Below, piece after piece: positions 38,229 to 48,400 of a stretch of DNA of 64,000 nucleotides; within the stretch, counting starts at the first letter, position 1; each line of letters begins with the position of its first letter. The DNA comes from an uncultured Elusimicrobia bacterium (GTDB taxonomy: Bacteria > Elusimicrobiota > Elusimicrobia > Elusimicrobiales > UBA9959): the NCBI GenBank assembly GCA_903917735.1, contig CAIXBR010000010.1, forward strand, positions 35,970-99,969, in the 5' to 3' direction. A program made the translations under genes and the position numbers. The notes under the pieces were generated by a model. It ran no database searches and was not told the DNA's origin. It was given only the letters and a program-made list of their open reading frames with translations.

Positions 38229-39338
38229 TTACTCTTCAAAATCTATCTTCTCCCATTCTCCCAACATATCCTCCATCATTGAGCTGACTGTGCCCACCAG
38301 CGAGATCATGCGCGGGTATTCCATGCGCTTGTAGCCCAGTATCCCCACAAGCCCCACGGCCTTGTCGTTCATGCAGTAGGAGGTGGAAACCAGGCTGAAG
38401 TTCTTGAATTCCTTCAGGCTGTTCTCCGAACCGATCGTGACTTCGACGATATGGTGTTTGCCGGGTTCGGCCAGCGCTTTTGTCTTCACGGCGCAGTCGC
38501 GCAGGCGCTCCCGGAGCAGGCCTGAAAAGCGCTCTTTCTCCTCCAGCAGGCGGGCTATGTTGCGCATGTCTTCCATGCTCCCGTCCTCGAGATTGGAATA
38601 AATGCGGCTCAGGCCCTCAAGATAAAGCGCGTCTTCGCTCTTGGAAAGCCCCCTGAAGTATTCCACTAATTTTTTAAGGAGCTCTTCAAGGCCCTTGTCC
38701 CGCTCCTTCACAAGGAACTCCTTGAAGATAATCTGCGGCAGGTCGGAAATGGGCAGGTCTTTAAGGCGCTTGTTCAGGCGGACCGACAGCGCTTTTACGG
38801 CGCCCTTGTCGGCTTTATGCTCAAGCGTAAAGGCGGCGTGCTTTATAAGGCCGGAATGGGCGAACATCACGGAAAGCACGCTCTTCGGCCCCATGCTCAG
38901 CAGATCCAGGCGCTTCACGCTGTCCAGGTCCATATCGGCGCTCATCACGAAGCCGGCCCACTTGGACATGTCGGCGAGCATCCGGGAAGTGTGCTTCAGA
39001 AAGCCGTCCAACTGCTCCACGCGGCTGTCATATTCGCGCTCAAGGCGATCCTTTTCGGTGGCGGCCATGCCCTGCATCCTGAGAATATTGTCGACATAGG
39101 CGCGGTAACCTTTGTCGGAAGGAAGGCGGCCGCCGGAGGTGTGGGCCTGATAGAGATAACCTTCGGCCTCCAGCTCCTTTAATATATTCCTTACGGTAGC
39201 GCTGGATACTCTGAACTTCCCCTCTTCGGCTATCAGCTCGGAACTGACCGGGCGGCCGGTGCTGACATAATTGTAGACCACCCAGCTAAGGATCTTCTCT
39301 TTCCTGTCCTGCGCCACTTCAGGTTTAAGAACCCTCAT
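38229..39338 (-). CDS. hrcA: Heat-inducible transcription repressor HrcA
   Basis: 369 aa. The N-terminal winged helix (RKEKILSWVVYNYVSTGRPV, VSSATVRNILKELEAEGYL) includes the conserved HTSGGRLPSDKGYRAYVD. A GAF-like ligand domain and the C-terminal LVGILGYKRMEYPRMISLV follow. It binds CIRCE operators and represses heat-shock genes until GroEL availability falls. It is the first gene of the operon, with a CIRCE element 30 bp upstream of its own start, so it autoregulates. Confidence 0.96.
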   Translation of the reverse strand: MRVLKPEVAQDRKEKILSWVVYNYVSTGRPVSSELIAEEGKFRVSSATVRNILKELEAEGYLYQAHTSGGRLPSDKGYRAYVDNILRMQGMAATEKDRLEREYDSRVEQLDGFLKHTSRMLADMSKWAGFVMSADMDLDSVKRLDLLSMGPKSVLSVMFAHSGLIKHAAFTLEHKADKGAVKALSVRLNKRLKDLPISDLPQIIFKEFLVKERDKGLEELLKKLVEYFRGLSKSEDALYLEGLSRIYSNLEDGSMEDMRNIARLLEEKERFSGLLRERLRDCAVKTKALAEPGKHHIVEVTIGSENSLKEFKNFSLVSTSYCMNDKAVGLVGILGYKRMEYPRMISLVGTVSSMMEDMLGEWEKIDFEE

Positions 39339-39367
39339 ATTCGGCCATCCCGTCGGTAAAGTTTAAA

Positions 39368-39394
39368 TTAGCACTCCCGCTATCTGTTTGCTAA
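39368..39394. promoter_or_regulatory. CIRCE operator (HrcA binding site), one degenerate arm
   Basis: TTAGCACTC (39368-39376), 9-nt spacer, GTTTGCTAA (39386-39394). The consensus is TTAGCACTC-N9-GAGTGCTAA, so the first arm is perfect and the second matches 7 of 9. It lies directly downstream of the -10 box and upstream of the hrcA start, where HrcA would block initiation. Confidence 0.9.
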
Positions 39395-39398
39395 AAAT

Positions 39399-39427
39399 AT
39401 TATACACCTTGAAGCCATAATTGTCAA
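39399..39427 (-). promoter_or_regulatory. Consensus housekeeping promoter of the heat-shock operon
   Basis: On the minus strand TTGACA (39422-39427), exactly 17-bp spacer, TATAAT (39399-39404): both boxes perfect. The CIRCE element starts 4 bp past the -10, covering the expected transcription start. Strong basal promoter plus repressor fits HrcA-type control. Confidence 0.93.
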
Positions 39428-39535
39428 TACCACCCCCCTGACTGCTAAAAATGAGACCTGACCTTCGTCAAAGCGGCCGGGCAGGCATTCATGGTAGACT
39501 ATCTTTGTTAGGGAATGACCCGGAGGTAAAGTCAG

Positions 39536-40135
39536 ATGAAATTTTCAGCGGCAATATTAGCCTTGACGTTCTCGGCGGCCCCCGCCTTCGCGGCGGACTG
39601 GGCTCCTGCGGTAAACCCGGAGACTCTCTCCGCGGTCGCAGCGCCCGTGCCGGCCGCGCCCTCAAAAGCCTCTCCGCGCGACGGGGCGAACTACTCCGGC
39701 GCCGAAGAGCTCCTGATAAAGGAATTCGGCATAACCGCCATAACCCTGGACATCCCCGAAGCCGAAGTGATACGGCAGGACCAGCTGCACAGCAACACCT
39801 TCTGCTTCGAGCAGGGAATGCGCCTGGCCCTCAACGACGTTCTTGAAAACTACAAGAACCAGGCCGCCCCGCTGGCAAAGGCGCTTAAGGAAATAGGCTC
39901 GTCCGGTCAGCCCTCGAAAGCGGACATAAAGACCGCCAGGCAGAAAGTAATGGGCCTGCTCAATAACCCCGGGTCGCTGATCTCTCTGGTGCGGCCCTAC
40001 AAGTTCAACCAACCGCCCAACGGAGAAACCGTGGAAAAGAACTGGATATTCTTCCTACGCCTCAACGGGAATTCGTACTGGTCCGTAGTTGACCGCTCCG
40101 GAGTGAAAGCGCCATACATCTACAGCCCCCAGTAA
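39536..40135 (+). CDS. Secreted protein of unknown function
   Basis: 199 aa with a signal peptide (MKFSAAILALTFSAAPAFAA) and a good ribosome-binding site (CCGGAGGTAAAG). A Pro/Ala-rich spacer (APVPAAPSKASPR) is followed by a compact domain (ANYSGAEELLIKEFGITAIT to YWSVVDRSGVKAPYIYSP). The mature chain has a single Cys. No family is recognised. It is monocistronic, divergent from the heat-shock operon, and ends at a strong terminator shared with the convergent SDR gene. Confidence 0.78.
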   Translation: MKFSAAILALTFSAAPAFAADWAPAVNPETLSAVAAPVPAAPSKASPRDGANYSGAEELLIKEFGITAITLDIPEAEVIRQDQLHSNTFCFEQGMRLALNDVLENYKNQAAPLAKALKEIGSSGQPSKADIKTARQKVMGLLNNPGSLISLVRPYKFNQPPNGETVEKNWIFFLRLNGNSYWSVVDRSGVKAPYIYSPQ

Positions 40136-40156
40136 GGACAGATCACACGGATAAAT

Positions 40157-40184
40157 AAAAAACCCCGGGTCTCCGGGGTTTTTT
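40157..40184. terminator. Bidirectional intrinsic terminator
   Basis: A6, CCCCGG (40163-40168), GTCT loop, CCGGGG (40173-40178), T6. It is symmetrical and lies between convergent genes, 22 bp after one stop and 15 bp before the other, so it can serve both strands. Confidence 0.93.
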
Positions 40185-40198
40185 ATTTACCGCCGCGC

Positions 40199-41017
40199 TT
40201 ACGCCTCAAGAATAAGGCGGATTCCCCAGTCCAGCAGGCGGTCCGGCAGCAGCCGTTTGGCAAAGACCATTACCGCAGCGGAAAAAGGCACGGCATAGCG
40301 CGCGGCCGGGCTGGAGGAGCGCAGAGCCTTAAGGATGACATCCGCCACCGCCTCGGGTCCGGGAGCCCCTTTTCTGTAGCCGGCCCGGAATTTTTCAGTA
40401 ATGCGCCGCACCATGGACCCGTAAGCCCCCGAGCCGGAATATTTCTCAAGATTCACAAGCGCGGTGTTGTCCCACTCCGTCCTGATAGGGCCGGGCTCTA
40501 TAAGCACCACCTTTATACCGAACTGCGCCGTTTCAAGGCGCAGCGCGTCGGAATAGGCCTCCACGGCGTGCTTGCTGGCGTGGTACCAGCCGCCCGTGGG
40601 CATGGAGAGCTTGCCGGCGATAGAGGAAATATTTATGATGCGGCCTCCGCCCCGGGTCCGCATCGACGGGAGGACCAGCTGGGTAAGCCTGGCCAGGCCA
40701 AAAACGTTCACCTCGAACTGACGGCGGGCCTCCGCTATCGGGACGTCTTCCACGGCGCCGTGCGCCCCGTAGCCGGCATTATTTATAAGCACGTCAAGCC
40801 GGCCTTCGGCTTTCAGGACGGTTTCTACGGCGCCCTTAAGCGAGGCTTCGTCGGTTACGTCCAGGTAGAATATCTTCGCCCCCAGCGCTTCCAGGGCCTT
40901 CATTTTTTCCACGCGGCGCGCCCCGGCGTAAACCTTATACCCGCTCTTAAGCAGCAGCTCCGCGGCAGCATGGCCTATGCCGGCCGACGCGCCCGTTATC
41001 AGAACTGTATTGGTCAT
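40199..41017 (-). CDS. Short-chain dehydrogenase/reductase
   Basis: 272 aa from the ATG at 41017 (AAAAGGA upstream). Longer in-frame starts add residues before the nucleotide-binding strand. Classical SDR motifs are the cofactor loop TGASAGIG (about residues 8-15), NNAGYGAHG near 85, catalytic Ser in INISSIAGKLS, and YHASK near 149. AGARRVEK follows beta-2, where a basic residue suggests NADP(H). It ends with a hydrophobic helix (YAVPFSAAVMVFAKRLLPDR), as in membrane-associated SDRs acting on lipids or retinol-like substrates. The substrate is unknown. It is divergent from arfB. Confidence 0.88.
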   Translation of the reverse strand: MTNTVLITGASAGIGHAAAELLLKSGYKVYAGARRVEKMKALEALGAKIFYLDVTDEASLKGAVETVLKAEGRLDVLINNAGYGAHGAVEDVPIAEARRQFEVNVFGLARLTQLVLPSMRTRGGGRIINISSIAGKLSMPTGGWYHASKHAVEAYSDALRLETAQFGIKVVLIEPGPIRTEWDNTALVNLEKYSGSGAYGSMVRRITEKFRAGYRKGAPGPEAVADVILKALRSSSPAARYAVPFSAAVMVFAKRLLPDRLLDWGIRLILEA

Positions 41018-41043
41018 ATATCCTTTTTTGATACCATAGACAA

Positions 41044-41451
41044 ATGGAAGAACGCTTTTCACCCCTTCCGCCCGGCTCTTATGAAGAGAAATTTGTAAGG
41101 AGCGGCGGCCACGGCGGCCAGAACGTCAACAAAGTGGCCACCACCGTGCAGCTGCGCTTTTTTCCGCTGCGCTCCGGCCTGCCCTGGGCCGTGGCGGAGC
41201 GGCTGAAACTGTTGGCCGGCTCAAAACTTACAGCGGAAGGCGACATCATCATAATCGCCAGCGAATACCGCACCCAGGAACAGAACCGCCAGGCGGCCAT
41301 GGCCAGGCTGAAAGAACTGCTGGCCCGCGCCGCCCGCCCGCCCAAGCGCAGGCACGCCACAAAACCGTCTTACGGATCGAAGCAGCGCCGCCTGGAAAGC
41401 AAAAAACGCCGGTCTGGAATAAAACAGGACCGGCGCGGCGGCCTGGAATAA
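41044..41451 (+). CDS. arfB: Ribosome-rescue peptidyl-tRNA hydrolase ArfB (YaeJ)
   Basis: 135 aa, the ArfB length. The release-factor catalytic motif GGQ lies in RSGGHGGQNVNKVATTVQLRF near residue 25. The Arg/Lys-rich C-terminal tail (PPKRRHATKPSYGSKQRR, then SKKRRSG) inserts in the empty mRNA channel of stalled ribosomes. It hydrolyses peptidyl-tRNA on non-stop complexes without a stop codon. The tail distinguishes it from full release factors and from RF-H. A TACCAT box lies 6 nt before the ATG and no Shine-Dalgarno sequence is seen, so it may be leaderless. Confidence 0.93.
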   Translation: MEERFSPLPPGSYEEKFVRSGGHGGQNVNKVATTVQLRFFPLRSGLPWAVAERLKLLAGSKLTAEGDIIIIASEYRTQEQNRQAAMARLKELLARAARPPKRRHATKPSYGSKQRRLESKKRRSGIKQDRRGGLE

Positions 41452-41458
41452 TAAGTAA

Positions 41459-42403
41459 TTATCTGGGCTCTATCGCAACGCGCTCTCCGAACCTGTACCC
41501 CAGCGAAAAGCGGTGCACCGCGCCCAGGTCCCCCATCGGGGTCAGAGAGTAATTGAATTCGAACAGGTTGTCCCTTATCCCCGCGCCAAAACTTAAGCCG
41601 CTCCCCGCGCCCTCGCTGGCACCGGTCCTGAAGCCGGCCCTGAAGAACAGGAAATCCCTCGCCGTCAATGCCATCGGCGCTTCAACACCGAGACCGAAAT
41701 ACAGGGCCTCGCCGACATATTTGGTTGCCTGGGCGGAAACGGCTATGGATTGCCATACCCGGTACATGCCCCCGGCCTTCAGGCTGAGCGGCAGCGGGAA
41801 GGAAGCGTCGTGCAGTTTCATCTCCGTGCCTAAATTCTGCACCGAAGCCCCCACCCGCCAGCCCTTGCCGGAATAAAGAGCCCCCAGGTCAGCCGCCGCG
41901 GCGTAACCTTTCTCCGTATCCAGGCCCTGATAAAGCAGTTTCAAGCTCCCGCCGGCTATCAGGTTCTTGTCAAAGCGCCGCGCGGCGGACACTGCCAGGT
42001 TCCCCTCCGAGGAGCTGAAGTCCCCGGAAAGATCTCCGCCTGCTGTGTACTTATCCATGGCCCCGCTGGTCATCAGCTGCCCGGAGAAGCCCAGGCTCCA
42101 TTCGGACTCCAGCGGCAGCACATAAACTAGCGTTTCGCTGCGCATCCCCTGCAGAAGCTCCATATGGGTGAACATCAGTTCCCGGTACGCCAGCAGCCCT
42201 ATTCCGGCCGGATTGTGAAAAACAGCGCCGGCGTCGTTGGCCATCCCGACGAAAGAACCGCCCAGCGCCGAGGAGCGCACGGACGGGTCCAGCCTTAAAT
42301 AGGCCGCGGCAGTGGTGCCGTACTCCGCCGAGGCGGAGGCCGACAGCCCCAGCAGACACGCCAGCAGAATATAGCGCCCGGCTTTTGACATAAGAGCTAC
42401 CAT
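41459..42403 (-). CDS. PorV/PorQ-family outer-membrane protein
   Basis: 314 aa (310 if the ATG at 42391 is used). It has a signal peptide (GRYILLACLLGLSASASA) followed by AAAYLRLDPSVRSSALGGSF and GMANDAGAVFHNPAGIGLL. That run matches the PorV/PorQ (UPF0164) relatives of the FadL barrel fold: an Ala-Gly-Asn-Pro-Ala-Gly plug near residue 60. A series of beta strands follows. In Bacteroidota, PorV shuttles T9SS cargo to the surface and its relative PorQ supports attachment. The first ATG overlaps the end of the giant protease gene by 7 bp. That protease carries a FlgD/T9SS-like C-terminal domain, so a cargo-partner relation is likely. T9SS core genes are not in this window. Confidence 0.82.
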   Translation of the reverse strand: MVALMSKAGRYILLACLLGLSASASAEYGTTAAAYLRLDPSVRSSALGGSFVGMANDAGAVFHNPAGIGLLAYRELMFTHMELLQGMRSETLVYVLPLESEWSLGFSGQLMTSGAMDKYTAGGDLSGDFSSSEGNLAVSAARRFDKNLIAGGSLKLLYQGLDTEKGYAAAADLGALYSGKGWRVGASVQNLGTEMKLHDASFPLPLSLKAGGMYRVWQSIAVSAQATKYVGEALYFGLGVEAPMALTARDFLFFRAGFRTGASEGAGSGLSFGAGIRDNLFEFNYSLTPMGDLGAVHRFSLGYRFGERVAIEPR

Positions 42404-45400
42404 ATTATCGCCAATTTGCCGGAGCCTTTGCCCATATCCCCGGTCTTGATCACGTAAATATATACCCCGCTGGCCGCCCGGCGGCCCTCCGAGTTGCGCC
42501 CGTCCCAGGTGCCGACATTAGAGGAATTCACTCCGTTCGCGCTATCAAGCGTGCGCACCAGATTTCCGGCCGGATCGTAGATATAGATCCTGACGTTTGT
42601 AGCCGCCGGCGGGATGCCGGAGATGGCCACCTGATTATCTTTCATGTAGCAGGGGTTGGGATACACCTTTACCTTGCCTGTGCCTATCTGCGCGGAGTCC
42701 AGGTACCTGAGCGAGTAAACCGAGAAGTGGCTGACGTCGGCCTGCACGCTGTTGGCGGCATAATCCCTCAGGACCCCGTCGTAAACCGGGGCCCACTTCT
42801 GGGAAACCTCGTCCAGCCAGTAAACGCCCACCAAGGTCTCGGAAATGTTCGTGCCGTCTACAATGCCGTTATTGTCCGCGTCGGGATAATACATCTTTAT
42901 CGTCACCGGGACGCTGAAACTCTGCACGGCATGCCCGGACAGGTCCTGTGCCTTGAATTCCCTGGTCAGGTCGTAACCGGCCAGCGCCAGGGAGTCCCCC
43001 CCGGCCGCTGAGCTCGTCCTTGAGGCCGGCACGGTGGAGGTGAGAATAAGGAGCGGGACCACCGAGGCTCCCGGCGGCAGTATGACGGTGGTGCTGTCGC
43101 TGTTGACTACCGCCCCGCCCGTAACGCCGCTGACGGAGGTGTCCATATAGAACGTGGAACCGCTCGATATGCCCGTCCCGGTATTGCCGGCCACGTCGGA
43201 GGAAGTAAAAACAAAAGTGACTACGGTGCCGGTGGAGAACCAGGACTCCAAGTAGCCGCTTCCGGTCCAGGTAGAGCCGGTCAGGTAGGAAAGAGGAATG
43301 GGATGTATTGCCCCGTTCGGCAGCGTGTATGTAAGGACCGGGGTGCCGGAGAGGCCGTTAATCTCAGCAACTATCAGCTTAACAGCCAGCGGGCCGGCCT
43401 TGGCGGGCAGGGCGGAAGTCACCAGCACCGCGGCTGAAGGGGCTATGGTGTCGGTCAGCTGCCCGTCGGAATTGGCATAGGCCGAAGGCAGGCCGGTGTT
43501 GGGATACGCCCTGACGGTGAAATAGTACGATGTCCCCTCGGCCAAAGGCAGCCCGGTACGCGTGACGGAAGTGTTCAGGCCGCTGCTGGTCCAGGCGGCC
43601 ACCGTGGCGCCGCCGGGGGCGGTGCCGATGGCGTATTCATAGCGGTTTATCCCCCTGGGATGGGACGAAGCCGCCCAATTGGCGGACAGGGTGTCCAGCG
43701 AGGAAACGTAATTTATATCCGCAGTGCCGGTCCCATCGCGCACATAGGTTATGTTCGACGCGTTGGTGATGTCGACGAACTGCCCGTTCGAGTAAACCGG
43801 GGCTGACCGCGTCCCCGCGCCGTTCTCGGCGAACACGGTGAAATAATAAGTGCTCCCGCTCACGAGCGTAAGCCCTGTGCGCGTGACGGAAGTATTCAGG
43901 CCGTTCTCCGTCAAGGTGGAGATCTCAACGCCTCCCTGTTCAGTGCCTATGGCATACAAGTATTTAACCACGCCGCTCTGGGCGTCAGAAGAGGCCCCCC
44001 AGTTAGCCGACAGGGTCCCGGCGGCGTTGGTGTAGGCAATATCGGTACCGGTGCTGTCGTACACAAAAGCCGGGGATGACGGGAGCGTAAGGTCGGCCAG
44101 TTGCCCGTCGGAACTGACCGCGGCCGACTGCAAGCCCGCTCTATTCTCAGCTTTAACGCTGAAATAGTAGGTGACGCCGTCACTAAGCGTTACTGAAGTG
44201 TTGGTGACGGAAAGATAGGAATAGTTGTTGGCCCAATCTACAAGATTATTACCTCCGGGAGTTGTGCCTATCGCGTACCAGTACTTGGCCACTCCGCTCT
44301 GCGTGTCAACCGATACGGTCCAGTTGGCCGACAGCGGGATGGAAGGGCCGATATACCTCACGTCCGCCCCAGTGCCGTCGTTAACCTGGCCCGGCGCGGC
44401 AGGGGAGCTTATATCCACCATCTGACCGTTGGTATTTGCCGCGGCTGACTGCAGCCCGGCCCCGTTCTCAGCCTTCACGCTGAAATAATAGGTGACCCCG
44501 TCGGCAAGGGAAAGGCCGGAACTCGTAACGGAAGTATTGGTGCCGTTGTCCGTCCAGCCTGCGAACTCAAATCCTCCCGGTGCCATGCTGCTTATAGCGT
44601 ACCAGTACCGGGTTATACCGCTCTGCGCGTCGGAAGCGGCGGCCCAGTTGGCCGACAATTTTGAACTGGAAACCGTATAGGCTACGTCCGCCGCGGTACC
44701 GTCGTGAAGGCTGGTCACGGCCGCGGGAGAGCTGGCGTCCACCTGTGTCTTATAGGTAGAAACATTGGACAAGTTCCCGGCTTTATCCCTGGCGGTCAGG
44801 TGGAAATACCAGACTCCGTCCGCTTTAGGAGAAGACTCGGCGTAAGCCGAAGAGACTGTGTAAGAGGAAGCAAAAACTTCCGCCGGGGTCCGCACCAGGG
44901 TTTGATCAAGCAGATAGTAATACCCCTGAACTCCGGTCAGCGCGTCCGAAGCGGACCAAGTATAAGCCGGCAGGTTGTTATTATACCAGGCGGTCTGGCT
45001 GGGATGCGTGGCGGAATTCAGCGCGCCGATGACCGGCTTGACCAGGTCGGCCAGCTGGCCGTTAGAAGTGACGGTAGAGGACCGCAGCCCGGCGCGGTCT
45101 TCCGTTACGACGCTGAAATAATAAGTCACGCCGCTGGTAAGCACCAAGTCGGGCTTGGACACGGAGAGGGAGGTTGCGCTGTCATTCCAGCCGCCGGTGA
45201 CATCGGTCCCTTTGGGAGTGGTGCCTATGGTGTACCAGTATTTCCCCACCCCTGACAGGGCGTCCGAGGCGGCGGGCCAGCTGGCCGACAGTACGCCAGG
45301 ATTATTGGGATCGGCATAGGCGGCGTCCACCCCTGCCACGGCGCCGTCGTTAACGTACGCCACCGCGGTCGGAGAGCTGAGGTCCACCAACTGGCCATTG

Positions 45401-48400
45401 GAAGTCCCGGTGGAAGAGAACAGACCGGCCGCGTTCTCGGCTATCACACTGAAATAATAAGTGTCGCCCTCAACAAGCGTAAGCCCCGTACTGGTCACGG
45501 ACGTACCCAGGCCATTGTCGGTCCAGGGAAACACATAGGCCCCTCCCGGAGTGGTGCCTATCGCTACAAAATACCGGGCAACTCCGGAATGCGGGTCCAC
45601 GGAGGGGGCCCAGTTGGCCGACAGCTTGTAGCCGAACATTGTGTAGGCTATATCCGTGCCGGAGGTGTCCCCGTCAAGCGGGAAGACGACGGACGGCGAG
45701 CTGGCGTCCACCATAAGGCCATTGGAGGTTGCGGTCGAAGACCGCAGGCCGGCCGCGTTTTCAGCCGTGACGCTGAAATAATAGGTTACGCCGTCCGAAA
45801 GCGAAAGGCTGGACCTGGTAACCGCGGTGCCCAGGGCGTTGTCGGTCCAGCCGAGCGTGTCCACACCCCCGGCCGTGGTGCCTATGGCGTACCAGTAACG
45901 CAGCACTCCGGTCTCTGCGTCGGACGTGGCATCCCAGTTGGCCGATAGCCGGCTGCGGGAAACGGAATAGGCCGCGTCCGTCCCGGTGCTGTCACGCACC
46001 TGCGCTATTGTCAATGGCGGGGTGGAGTCCACCATTTGCCCGTCCGAAATAGTGGGCAAGGACTTCAGGCCGGAGCCGTTCTCCGCTTTAACGCTGAAAT
46101 AATAGGTGACCCCGTCCAAAAGGGAAAGGCTGACCGCGGTGGTAGAAAGCGCAGGTCCGTTATCTCTCCAGCCGAGGGTAGTATCCGTATCTCCCGGAGT
46201 GGTGCCTATACCGTACCAGTATCTAACAACGCCGCTTTGTGCGTCAGAAGCAGCGGGCCAGTGAGCCGAAAGTCTATTCAGATAGCCGGCATAAGCGGCG
46301 TCCATGGTGCCGGTCCCGTCGTACACGGCGGCCGGGGCGGAAGGCGCGCTTAGATCCACCACCTGGCCGTCGGAGCGGTAAGCGTCGGACAGCAGGCCCG
46401 CGGCGTTTCCGGCCCTGACACTGAAATAATAGGTGGAACCGCTGACAAGGGGCAGGCCTGTCAGCGTCACTGAGGTATTAGTCCCGTTGTTCGTCCAGCC
46501 GACAAAATCCCAGCCGCCGGAGGTGGTGCTTACGGCGTAGAAGTATTCCGTTACGGCGGTCTGCGGGTCCTGGAAGGCGGGCCAGTTGGCCGAAAGGTCG
46601 CTGGCGGAACTGGTGTAATCTATATCCACGCCGACACCGTCATTAATAGCGCCCGCCGCAGTCGGAGAACTTGTGTCCACCATAAGGCCGTTCGAGTTCT
46701 TCGCCGCGGATAACAACGTGACCCTGTTCTCCGCCTTTACCGTGAAATAATAGCGCACCCCATCCTCAAGGGTAAGGCCGGACTTTATAACGGAGGTGTT
46801 TGTCCCATTGTCGGTCCAGCCTACGAATTCAGTTTCTCCCTTGGTAGTACTGCTTATGGCGTACCAGTAGCGCGCTATTCCGCTCTCCGCGTCGGAGGCA
46901 GGGTCCCAGTTGGCGGACAGGCTGTTTCTTGAAACGGAGTAGACATCCCCCGCCCCGAGGCCGTCGCGCACCGCTCCGACAGCAGATGGATTGGTAGTGT
47001 CCACCATCACTCCGTTGGAAGACTTCAGGTCGGATATCATCCCAACGCCGTTCTCCGCCTTTACGCTGAAATAGTAGGTAACCCCGCTTGTCAGGCTCAG
47101 GCCGATGGTAGTGGTAGACGTCGCCGGGCCGTTATCGGCCCAGCCCTGGGTTTGAGTTCCTCCGGGAGTAGTGCCTATGGCGTACAAATAGCTGGTCACT
47201 CCGGACTGAAGATCGGTGGACACGTCCCAGTTAGCGGAAAGGGTGGAGGCCAAAACGGAATACGCTATATCCGTTCCGTCGCCGTCCCTCACCTGCGCTA
47301 CCACGGACGGGGAGCTTGTGTCCACGGTCTGGCCGTCGGAAACCGAGACATCGGACAGCAGGCCGGCGGCGTTCTGGGCCCTGACGCTGAAATAATAGGT
47401 GGAACCGCTCGCCAGGGAGAGGCTGGCTGTCGTGATCGAAAGAGATGCCCCGTTGTCAGTCCAGCCGATAGTATTGGTGCTGCCCGAAACCGTGCCTACC
47501 GCGTACCAGTATTTAGCCACGCCGCTCTGCAGGTCAGAGGAAACCGTCCAATTGGCCGACAGCTGGGTGGGAGAGGCGGTATATTTCAAGTCCAACCCCG
47601 TACCGTCATTAACCTGGCCGGGAGCGGCAGGGGAACTTGTATCCACCATCTGCCCGTCGGAGTTCACCACCGTGGACGAGGAGCCGGCCCAGTTCTCCGC
47701 CTTGACCGTGAAAAAATAGACCCCGCCGTTCGTGAGAGCAAGGCCGGACTTTGTGACGGAGGTACTGGGGCCATTGTCCGTCCAGCCGACGAAGTTCACC
47801 AATCCGGCGCTGGTGCCGATACCGTACCAGTATTTTGCCACGCCGCTCTCGGAGTCGGACGCGGCATTCCAGTTGGCGGACAGGCTGTTCCCGGAAACGG
47901 AATAGGCGGCGTCCGTGCCCGTGCTGTCCCGCACAATTCCTACGGAGGAAGGGGCGGTAGTATCCACCAGCACCCCGTTGGAAACCTTAAGATCGGAGAT
48001 CAGCCCCACAGCGTTCTCGGCTTTAACACTGAAATAGTAGCTGGTCCCGCTCACCAGGCCCAGATCGAAGGCAGTTGTGGAAGTTGCCACACCGTTATCC
48101 TTCCAGCCAAGCGTCTGCGCTCCCCCGGTAGTAGTGCCGATGGCGTACCAATACCTGGCCACACCGGATTGAGTGTCGGTGGAAACATCCCAGTTGGCGG
48201 AAAGGGTAGAGAGCAAAGCGGAATACATTATGTCGGCACCTGTACCGTCCCGCACCTGCGTTATAGCTGACGGGGAACTCATATCCACCATCTGACCGTT
48301 TGAATAGCTCAAGAGAGACCGCTCCCCCGCCCCGTTCTCGGCTTCGACGCTGAAATAATACGTTACCCCTTCGGACAGGCTCAGGCCGGCCGCCGTGGTG

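Noticed and set aside
47152..48270. 372-codon plus-strand frame within the giant gene
   Set aside because: Periodic antisense of the FN3-like repeats; disappears where units diverge.
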